In this document: positions 18,089 through 25,018 of the stretch, one piece after another
Numbering within the stretch: position 1 is the first letter of the stretch
Layout of the letters: each line of letters starts with the position of its first letter
Source of the DNA: Muribaculaceae bacterium
GTDB lineage: Bacteria; Bacteroidota; Bacteroidia; Bacteroidales; Muribaculaceae
Direction of reading: 5' to 3'
Length of the DNA: 64,000 nt
Assembly (NCBI GenBank): GCA_017399915.1
Contig: JAFQAS010000059.1
Coordinates: 1-64,000 of the forward strand
Position numbers and translations under genes: made by a program
Notes under the pieces: generated by a model
Seen by the model: only the letters and a program-made list of their open reading frames with translations
Told to the model about the DNA's origin: nothing
The model's database searches: none

Positions 18089-18178
18089 CCAAAATATCGA
18101 GTTTATTAAATTAAATATTAACTAAAAATTCAATTAATTATTAACCAAATTTTTATTAACCCTTAAATTATTACAGTT

Positions 18179-19321
18179 ATGAAGAAATTTAAATTTTTTG
18201 GAATGATGGCTGTCGCTGCTATGGCAGTAAGTTGTTCATCTGACGACGTTGTTCAACAAGTACAAGAAGACAACGCTATTCAATTCAGCACTTACCTCGG
18301 TAATGCTGCGCAATCTCGTGGATCAGTAGTAACTACTGGAGATATGGCTACTCAAGGTTTTGGCGTGTATGCTTATTATACTGCAAATGTGGATTTCGAT
18401 GCAAACACACACACTAATGCTGATTTTATGTATAACCAAAAGGTGACAGGTACAGGAAGTGAAGGTTCTTATACATGGACTTATTCTCCTATTAAGTATT
18501 GGCCTAACAATGAAGGCGATAAAGTGTCTTTCTTTGCCTATGCTCCTTACAATGAAAGTGGTTGTCTTAATGTAAGTAAGCCTGGTCAAATTGACTTTGA
18601 GGTTGTAAATCCTGTAGCTGGCCATATTGACCTTCTTTGGAATCGTAGTGCAACAGCGAATCTTACTAAAGCATCCATTACAGGTACAGTAGATTTCAAC
18701 TTTGCTCACGCATTAGCTCGCATTGGTTTAACAGTTCAAACTGCGGTTGACCAAATATACGTTGGTGGAGAACTTGCTGAAAATACTACAATTACAGTGA
18801 AAAAAGTGATGCTAACAGGTGCTAAACATACTTATGAAGCAGGTGCTGCAACTGTATCAACAACAGGAGCATTCTACAAAACAGGTGTTCTTGATATGAA
18901 TAATCCTTCTACAGATGTTCCTGCAGTTGCTAAATGGAGCGAGCAAGCTGGTACACAATCATTTACCTGGAATCCTGATGATAATTTTGTAAGCAACGCA
19001 GAAGTGAAATTAACAGGTGCGAGTGTTCAAACAAAATTGAACAATGATAATTCTTATGCAATGGTTATCCCTCAAGATTTTTCAGTAACTCCATTCTATG
19101 TATATGTTGAATATGAAGTAGCTACAGTTGATGAAAGTAATTCTGATAACAACTCAACTATTACAAACTATATTTCAACTCCAGTATATTTAAACCTTGA
19201 ATCAGGTAAAGCTTATTCACTCAATCTTTCACTTGGTATGACTTCTGTAAAAATAACAGCAGATGTTGATGATTGGGCAGAAGTTAATGAAGAAGTTGAT
19301 GTTCCTGAAAATTTCAACTAA
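18179..19321 (+). CDS. Fimbrillin family lipoprotein (probable major subunit)
   Basis: This 380-residue protein is a type V-like fimbrillin precursor. It has a lipobox (MAVSCSSDDV), an N-terminal strand region with an arginine (AAQSRGS) where an Rgp-type protease could cut before donor-strand polymerisation, and the family-typical YSPIKYWPNNEGDKVSFFAY and FNFAHALARIGL segments. Its AT-biased, uniform codon use and the strong hairpin after its stop fit a highly expressed subunit. It shares the MYNQ...PIKYWPNN block with the next fimbrillin. The 90-base leader before it carries TTAACCCTTAAAT. Confidence 0.9.
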   Translation: MKKFKFFGMMAVAAMAVSCSSDDVVQQVQEDNAIQFSTYLGNAAQSRGSVVTTGDMATQGFGVYAYYTANVDFDANTHTNADFMYNQKVTGTGSEGSYTWTYSPIKYWPNNEGDKVSFFAYAPYNESGCLNVSKPGQIDFEVVNPVAGHIDLLWNRSATANLTKASITGTVDFNFAHALARIGLTVQTAVDQIYVGGELAENTTITVKKVMLTGAKHTYEAGAATVSTTGAFYKTGVLDMNNPSTDVPAVAKWSEQAGTQSFTWNPDDNFVSNAEVKLTGASVQTKLNNDNSYAMVIPQDFSVTPFYVYVEYEVATVDESNSDNNSTITNYISTPVYLNLESGKAYSLNLSLGMTSVKITADVDDWAEVNEEVDVPENFN

Positions 19322-19334
19322 TCCCTAAAATCCG

Positions 19335-19417
19335 AATCCCTGAAAGTAGGGGATCGATAACTTAATCCATAGGGGGTTGAATGTTCCCCCTATGGGTACT
19401 AAAGGAGCAAAAGGCTC
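19335..19417 (+). other. Three successive hairpins downstream of the fimbrillin
   Basis: Three short stems lie in a row: AATCCC/GGGGAT (19335-19354), CCATAGGGGG/CCCCCTATGG (19367-19395, 10 bp perfect) and GGAGC/GCTCC (19403-19417). None has a proper T-run, so they could protect the transcript end or weaken read-through instead of acting as a standard terminator. Confidence 0.6.
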
Positions 19418-19486
19418 CAAAAAGCGTAAATTGACATATCTTAAATCCATTCTTTATTAAGACAAAAGAACAATTTGTGTTTTTTA

Positions 19487-19777
19487 GACATAAGAACATA
19501 AGAACAAAAGAGGCTGCCGCAAGGCAAACTTTCCTCTTGAAAATTACAAAGTAATTTTTAGGAGGGACAATGGTGCAAATGAGAGCAATATATCAAGCAA
19601 GCTTGATTATTGCCGAGTGTAGCCCATTGAAGACAAAGTCATTCCCCGAAGGAGGGAGGTGGTCTGAACCTGATTATTGCCGAGTGTAGCCCATTGAAGA
19701 CAAAGTCAGTCCCCGAAGGGGGAGGTGGTCAAATTAAATTCCTAATTCCTATGCGCAATCCTTTATGTTCTTCTGTC
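19487..19777 (+). repeat. MITE-like palindromic element, copy B (enlarged)
   Basis: It has the same left end (GACATAAGAACATAAG), the same long hairpin (stem closing with ATTAC/GTAAT) and the same right end (CTTTATGTTCTTCTGTC), but is about 291 bp long because its 3' half carries a near-perfect tandem duplication of about 60 bp (19605-19664 and 19672-19730). Confidence 0.8.
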
Positions 19778-19796
19778 ATTCTGTCTAAAAATTAAA

Positions 19797-19900
19797 GACA
19801 CAAGAACACAAGAACAAAAGAGGCTGCAGCAAGGCAAACTCTCCTCTTGAAAATTATAAAATAATTTTTAGGAGGAGTACGGCGAAGCCGGGAGGTGGTC
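19797..19900 (+). repeat. MITE-like palindromic element, copy C (right end missing)
   Basis: The left end (GACACAAGAACACAAG), long hairpin (17 paired bases with two G-T wobbles) and short hairpin (CGGC GAA GCCG) are present. The TTATGTTCTTCTGTC right end is absent; the sequence runs into the second fimbrillin's upstream region. It starts 20 bases after copy B ends. Confidence 0.8.
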
Positions 19901-19962
19901 AAAATAAAGTTTTAAGTCTTAAATAAAAGAACCTGGTTTGAGATATAATAAATGTTGAAGAA

Positions 19963-21000
19963 ATGAAACATCTGACAACCTACATAACACTCTTCTCAGC
20001 GTTGCTCATGGCGAACGTATGTTCATCATGTAGCGACAACTCTATCCCTGGCACCGACGATAACAACGCCGTGCAATTTTCTACTACCATCAGTTCCGAC
20101 AATGACTGGAATCCTTTGTCGCGTGTGATATATGACGGAGAACCTGGACATGAAAAATTTGTAGATGGCGACAAAATTCTGGTTAATGGCTATTACTTGC
20201 CAGGAGGAATAGATAATAATGGAGAACCAGATTTTATGTATAACCAACAGATGACATTCAACGGTACCGATTGGGTATATAACCCTATTAAGTATTGGCC
20301 CAATAATAAAGGTGATAAGTTGAAATTTATGGCAATTTACCCTTATGAAGATCCTGCACGGACCCAAATTGGAGTAACAGAAAAAGGTTATCCTATTTAT
20401 CGATTTGAGGATTGTAATTTTAATAACGATTGTTTGGCAACCGAATTTGTTGTGGGTGAAAAAACTTCGATGGGAGAAAAAGTAACATTAAATTTTCGTC
20501 ATATAATGGCTAAATTACGTGTTCAAGTTAAAGTTCCGGAATTTATAGACGAAATCCCACCGGTAAAAGTTGAAGTGAAAGAACTATGGCATCATGAGTT
20601 TGCTAAATATGGAACATTTTCAGGTTTTGGCGAGAACGGTGAGCCAATATGGTCAGATGTATCAGATAAAATTGTCAGTATACGTGATGATAAAGGATAT
20701 ATTATAAATTCAGGGGAAACAGTGTTGCTTAACAATTTCACAACATTTTATCCCCCTTCAAAAGTAGATAATGTATCATTAATATATAGAATAATTGATT
20801 CTAACGGAAATGTTGTAAAAGACTATCCAGGAGGGTATGGTGAAACAATAATAGAGAAGGGTAAAGGAATTGAAATTAAAGCAGGGTATGAAACAACTAT
20901 AACAGTAACAATTAATATCTACGGCATTGATAATGTGCAAGCGTCATCTCGACCTATCGCAAAGTGGAAAGATACAACAACGACACCTGTTACATTTTAG
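19963..21000 (+). CDS. Fimbrillin family lipoprotein (second subunit)
   Basis: This 345-residue protein has a lipobox (VCSSCSDNSIPG) and the same central block as its neighbour (DFMYNQQMTF, then NPIKYWPNNKGDKLKFMA, then LNFRHIMAKLRVQVKV). It ends in a beta-rich region (YETTITVTINIYG). It is likely an alternative or minor fimbrial subunit. Repeat elements flank it on both sides, and it may depend on read-through from the upstream fimbrillin since no promoter was seen. Confidence 0.88.
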   Translation: MKHLTTYITLFSALLMANVCSSCSDNSIPGTDDNNAVQFSTTISSDNDWNPLSRVIYDGEPGHEKFVDGDKILVNGYYLPGGIDNNGEPDFMYNQQMTFNGTDWVYNPIKYWPNNKGDKLKFMAIYPYEDPARTQIGVTEKGYPIYRFEDCNFNNDCLATEFVVGEKTSMGEKVTLNFRHIMAKLRVQVKVPEFIDEIPPVKVEVKELWHHEFAKYGTFSGFGENGEPIWSDVSDKIVSIRDDKGYIINSGETVLLNNFTTFYPPSKVDNVSLIYRIIDSNGNVVKDYPGGYGETIIEKGKGIEIKAGYETTITVTINIYGIDNVQASSRPIAKWKDTTTTPVTF

Positions 21001-21054
21001 AACATTGAATTAAAAAATAAGATAGGATAGAGGTGTTTTCCTATCTAAAAAATA

Positions 21055-21199
21055 GACATAAGAACACAAGAACAAAAGGGCTGTCGCGTGGAAATAACTC
21101 TCCCCCTGAAATTTACGAAGAAAATTTTAGGGGGAGTACGGCAGAGCCGGGAGGGGGTAAAATACCAAGAGCAATCTTATGTACTTATGTTCTTCTGTC
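21055..21199 (+). repeat. MITE-like palindromic element, copy D
   Basis: A complete 145-bp copy with both ends (GACATAAGAACACAAG and CTTATGTTCTTCTGTC). The long hairpin here is CTCCCCCTGAAATTT with a matching GGGGGAG arm, and the short hairpin is CGGC AGA GCCG. Confidence 0.85.
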
Positions 21200-21238
21200 A
21201 AAAAAAAATTTAGTGTGGAATAATGAATTATTATCCTT

Positions 21239-21272
21239 TTTGTCTAAAAAACAAATAAAAGATGTATTTTTG
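21239..21272 (+). promoter_or_regulatory. Promoter of the tip-like lipoprotein
   Basis: TTTG (21239-21242), a 22-base spacer and TATTTTTG (21265-21272), 20 bases before the ATG at 21293. This would uncouple the large gene from the fimbrillins. Confidence 0.6.
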
Positions 21273-21292
21273 TATAGGAATATAAATAGAAT

Positions 21293-23851
21293 ATGAAAAA
21301 TATGAGAAACTATATATCAATATTTATTTTGTCGCTTATGGCGATGATGGTGGTGTCGTGTCAAGACGATGATTTCTATGTAGCCGAGGGTGAGCCTATG
21401 GAAGTGTCGATTAGTGCCACTCCACAAATCCCCGGCATGGAGAGCCGTGCCGTATTAGGCAACGAGGTAAATATTACCAAATATACGTTTCTATATTTTG
21501 CAGGCAATACATCAACTTCTAAGTTGGCATATATAAAAGAGATTTTGCCTAATGAATTGCCTTTCTATACAATGCTTCCTTCTCCAGGCACAAACAATAC
21601 TTATGCTGCCATGTTGCTAGCAAACGTATCGTCTGCCGATTTAGGAAATCCCACCGTTGGTACATTTACAATGGGAGATCTTGTAAACAAAACAAAGACG
21701 GTTACCTCAGCCGATAACAAACCCACTGATGCTACCAAATTCACATGGAGTGGTTATCTCGGAGTTACGACAGCATCTAATTCGCTTAATTTTGTAGTAA
21801 ATCCCAATTTGGCACGACTTGATGTGACATTTACAAATAATGTATCAAGTGCTGTTGAAATTACAAAATTGAGAATGCGTAGTGTGCCCAATAAAGTGGG
21901 ATTGGCTCAAAATGCGTTAAACGATGCCGGTATTACTACTGCGATATCGGGTGTCTCTTATATCGATTATAATTTAGAAAATGTATCAATAAAAGGAACG
22001 GCAAAGACTGAAGCATGGTATATGCCTCAAAATATGAAAGGTAATAATACCGGTGGACGTCAAAATGGCACTCCTCCCGCAAATGCCACTTACCTTGAAT
22101 TTGATGTATATAGCACACAAAATGCCAATAAAGGTGTGCCCATCACAACGGCATATAAAATGTATCCGGGAATTCGCGAATCAGGAGTTCAATATTATGG
22201 TGGAATGACCAATTTTGATGTGAAATCTGGAATAATCTATGATATGGATATAACCATTACTACTGATGGTGTAAATGGCTCAATCGGTAACGGATTTGCC
22301 GCAAAAGACCCTCAAGCCGTAGCAAGAATAAAACTCCCCACCGGAACTAATTGTTATATGATTCACCCTGTAGCAGACCGCATCACATCAGGGCCGTGCA
22401 CTTACTATGAACTCCCTATTGACCGCGTTAATGAGTATTGGGGAAATGCAAATTATGGTAATAATGCTAATAAAACCATAACAGATAACGATTCATGGGA
22501 GGTTGATGTGATATGGCAAGATATTGCTCAGCGTGTGATTTATTTTACAGATGAATATGGAAAAACAAATCTTGATAAATATACTGCTACAGGAAAAAAA
22601 CCTATATATATAAAGTATAATCCTAATATATATAATAATATTAATAATCGTGATAATAGGCCTTATGGCAATATTGTAATAGGAATAAAAAAATCGGGAG
22701 CAAGTGAATATTTATGGAGTTGGCACCTTTGGGTAACTGATTATCTTCCCGATGCAGCCATGACACCTACGCAAGCAGCTGCTGTTAATGATAAAGCTGA
22801 TGCTTTGGATTTGATAAATAGTTTATATGTTCATAACCATGATGCACATGGCTCTCATGTGGATTATCAAGGATTTCATATTTATGGTAAGGCGGCAAAT
22901 GTGCTACCATCTTATTCGGGAAATGTTCAGCACTATAGCCATACTCGTTCAGAATATTGGGGGACAAGTGAATCTGCGAAGATATGGGATACTGGCATAT
23001 ATAAGGATAAATGGATAATGGATAGATATTTAGGATCCAGTGCACCTGGTAATATCGATTCATATGATCCGATTGATGGTTATGGATTACATTATCAATA
23101 TGGAAGAAAAGATCCATTCCCATATGTTGATACAGATCATGCTACATATACAATCTCTGGAGCAAAGCGCTCAACTGCATGGAAGACATCTACAGGAGGC
23201 TCTATTGCCAATGGAATAGCAAACCCTAATACATTTTATACAGGGACAACATATTGGCTAAGTAATCCACCCTCTACTCCGTGGTATACTCCGGTATCTG
23301 TAGCAAGTGGAGCAAAGACTATTTTTGATCCATGTCCTGCCGGATGGCGTTTACCTAAATATGCTGCCTTTAGTTTTATGGAAAAAAGTATTAATTATGG
23401 AGTGGCAAATGGATTATATTTTGAAACATCAAGTTTTACAACATTAAGACCTACTGTATATGCGTATTGGGATGTGACTTCAACAGGATATCTTAATGAT
23501 CATCGAAGACATTTAACGGTTTTGACTTGTTTAAAATACGAAAATGGTGAATATGTTAAAGTTGATGCTGCATTTCCTTTTCAATGTGAAATCAACGCTT
23601 CAGGCTCGGTAGTTCCGTATTATTTTGACTACAAGGGATTTATGTGGACAACGGACAATAGCGGAAATCAAGGCGTTGCTGTGGTGTTTAGTAGCGGTAG
23701 GCAGTATGGTCATTCTTCTTATATGTTTAACGGAGGAGCGGCAAGTGAACGCACAACTAGTGGTAGATATGATGTAAAATATGAAGGTTGGGTTTATGAT
23801 GCTGCTCAATATCCGGTATTTGGTTTGCCTGTCCGTTGCATTCAAGAATAA
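21293..23851 (+). CDS. Large fimbrial tip-like lipoprotein with C-terminal FISUMP-type domain
   Basis: This 852-residue lipoprotein (lipobox MVVSCQDDDF) has a fimbrillin-like N-terminal half (EVNITKYTFLYFAG, then LNFVVNPNLARLDVTFTN). Its long C-terminal part resembles Fibrobacter-type major paralogous (FISUMP) domains: ATGKKPIYIKYNPNIY, NCYMIHPVADRI, FDPCPAGWRLPKY and the ending VFGLPVRCIQE. In Bacteroidetes such fusions lie at the distal end of fimbrial operons and are thought to be tip adhesins. That role is inferred here from size, position after two fimbrillins and domain make-up. Aromatic and Asn/Gly-rich stretches in the C-terminal part would suit ligand binding. Confidence 0.83.
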   Translation: MKNMRNYISIFILSLMAMMVVSCQDDDFYVAEGEPMEVSISATPQIPGMESRAVLGNEVNITKYTFLYFAGNTSTSKLAYIKEILPNELPFYTMLPSPGTNNTYAAMLLANVSSADLGNPTVGTFTMGDLVNKTKTVTSADNKPTDATKFTWSGYLGVTTASNSLNFVVNPNLARLDVTFTNNVSSAVEITKLRMRSVPNKVGLAQNALNDAGITTAISGVSYIDYNLENVSIKGTAKTEAWYMPQNMKGNNTGGRQNGTPPANATYLEFDVYSTQNANKGVPITTAYKMYPGIRESGVQYYGGMTNFDVKSGIIYDMDITITTDGVNGSIGNGFAAKDPQAVARIKLPTGTNCYMIHPVADRITSGPCTYYELPIDRVNEYWGNANYGNNANKTITDNDSWEVDVIWQDIAQRVIYFTDEYGKTNLDKYTATGKKPIYIKYNPNIYNNINNRDNRPYGNIVIGIKKSGASEYLWSWHLWVTDYLPDAAMTPTQAAAVNDKADALDLINSLYVHNHDAHGSHVDYQGFHIYGKAANVLPSYSGNVQHYSHTRSEYWGTSESAKIWDTGIYKDKWIMDRYLGSSAPGNIDSYDPIDGYGLHYQYGRKDPFPYVDTDHATYTISGAKRSTAWKTSTGGSIANGIANPNTFYTGTTYWLSNPPSTPWYTPVSVASGAKTIFDPCPAGWRLPKYAAFSFMEKSINYGVANGLYFETSSFTTLRPTVYAYWDVTSTGYLNDHRRHLTVLTCLKYENGEYVKVDAAFPFQCEINASGSVVPYYFDYKGFMWTTDNSGNQGVAVVFSSGRQYGHSSYMFNGGAASERTTSGRYDVKYEGWVYDAAQYPVFGLPVRCIQE

Positions 23852-23896
23852 ATGAAAGAAGAAAAAGGAAGTTTACACTAACTATCTACGTTAATT

Positions 23897-23924
23897 ATGA
23901 ACTATGCATTATGAACTATGCATT
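23897..23924 (-). repeat. 14-bp tandem dimer (right flank of the fimbrial locus)
   Basis: Two perfect tandem copies of ATGAACTATGCATT, 12 of 14 identical to the reverse complement of the dimer unit at 15330-15357. It lies just after the tip gene and before the DUF5106 gene. Confidence 0.75.
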
Positions 23925-23931
23925 ATACTTT

Positions 23932-24837
23932 ATGAGAAATAAATCGCTTTCGTTCTTCTGTCATAAATATTGGTTGAGTATTTTGTCGGTATTTTTTTTA
24001 GTGTCGTGTGGGGGTGGCTCTTCACAGCATACCTCTACCGATGAAGCCGATTCCATTGCCACGGCTCAACGAATAAATAACGATATTATTCATAGTCAAT
24101 CACATTATTGGGATAATGTAAACTTTGCCGACACTACCATAAGCCATAATTCGCCCCAACTGCAACAAGCGTTTTTGCAATGGGCTGAATATACTCACTA
24201 TCTCTATGTGGCTCTTGATACGGTGGCGTCACAACGCGTGATAATTCAAGCACAACAATACCCCCATGCAGTGGTAGCGTTGATGGAAATGGCCAATCAG
24301 TTGTTTGTCGATCCTAATTCGCCTCTCCGTTGCGAGGAGATATACATCGCTATGCTACAGGAGGCTTTAAAAGCACCTATCGACGATTCACATAGGACTC
24401 TCTACAAAGGTCAACTCGACATCGCTATGATGAATCGTAAGGGGACACAGGCCACCGACATCAACTATATCACCGAAGATGGCATCACAGGTTCTCTTTA
24501 CAATATCAGTGCGCCATATACTCTGCTCTATTTTTTCAACCCCGACTGTCACGATTGTGAGCGTGTGACAAGCGTGATAGCCACCAATCAACGTATCAAC
24601 ACACTTATCAATGCCGATTCTCTCAAGGTGGTAGCAATATATCCCGACAAGGATTTCACAGCATGGAATAAACACATAGGGAAGAACCCTAAATCATGGA
24701 TTACTGCCAAACTATCCACTCCCGCTGAACGTGATAAATATGACCTCCCGGCCATACCTAACCTTTATCTGCTCGACAGCAACAAAAAAGTCCTACTCAA
24801 AGACGCACCCATCGAGCAAATTATCTCATTCTTTTAG
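23932..24837 (+). CDS. DUF5106 lipoprotein with thioredoxin-like domain
   Basis: I start this gene at 23932 (301 residues, MRNKSLSFFCHKYW), just ahead of a hydrophobic segment and lipobox (FLVSCGGGSS). The longer ORF from 23836 overlaps the tip gene and reads through the tandem dimer. The N-terminal half is DUF5106-like and helical (NVNFADTTISHNSPQLQQAF). The C-terminal half is a thioredoxin/TlpA-like fold with FFNPDCHDCERVT as the CxxC site and a YDLPAIPNLYLLD cis-Pro segment. It is probably a periplasm-facing thiol protein. The codons for FFCHK coincide with a 12-base match to the MITE right end, so its N terminus may have been shaped by an insertion. Confidence 0.85.
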   Translation: MRNKSLSFFCHKYWLSILSVFFLVSCGGGSSQHTSTDEADSIATAQRINNDIIHSQSHYWDNVNFADTTISHNSPQLQQAFLQWAEYTHYLYVALDTVASQRVIIQAQQYPHAVVALMEMANQLFVDPNSPLRCEEIYIAMLQEALKAPIDDSHRTLYKGQLDIAMMNRKGTQATDINYITEDGITGSLYNISAPYTLLYFFNPDCHDCERVTSVIATNQRINTLINADSLKVVAIYPDKDFTAWNKHIGKNPKSWITAKLSTPAERDKYDLPAIPNLYLLDSNKKVLLKDAPIEQIISFF

Positions 24838-24928
24838 ACCGAAGGACATTATTTAATGCGGAATGCGGAGTGCGGAATGATGCATTTTTTCCTCTTTCAG
24901 TTTTTTCTTGATTCTGATCATGCACAGT

Positions 24929-24966
24929 GCGAGTTATGCCTTGCGGCAGCCCTTGTATCTTTTGTC
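24929..24966 (-). repeat. Degraded inverted MITE-like element, copy E
   Basis: On the minus strand this reads GACAAAAGATACAAGG then GCTGCCGCAAGGC then ATAACTC, matching the left third of copies B and D with small deletions. The remainder of the element is lost. Nearby (24853-24875) is a GCGGAATGCGGAGTGCGG mini-repeat. Confidence 0.6.
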
Positions 24967-25018
24967 TTTAATTAAAAGGAATGCGTCAGCCGTTTATGAA
25001 CTTTTGTCGAAGATAGTT

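Larger units (their letters stand above)
19322..19962. other. 641-base non-coding region between the two fimbrillins
   Basis: It contains the hairpin cluster, MITE-like copy B with an internal duplication, and a 3'-truncated copy C. No ORF of substance is seen and no TAnnTTTG box was found near the second fimbrillin. Confidence 0.75.

Noticed and set aside
22785-23123. Minus-strand 112-codon ORF inside the tip gene, and similar opposite-strand ORFs
   Set aside because: Composition (His/Tyr/Pro-rich) and lack of any recognisable motif show it is a shadow of the tip coding frame; the same applies to the plus-strand ORFs within sprA.
23836-23931. Upstream extension of the DUF5106 gene overlapping the tip gene
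   Set aside because: It reads through the 14-bp tandem dimer, and the hydrophobic segment and lipobox follow the later ATG at 23932.
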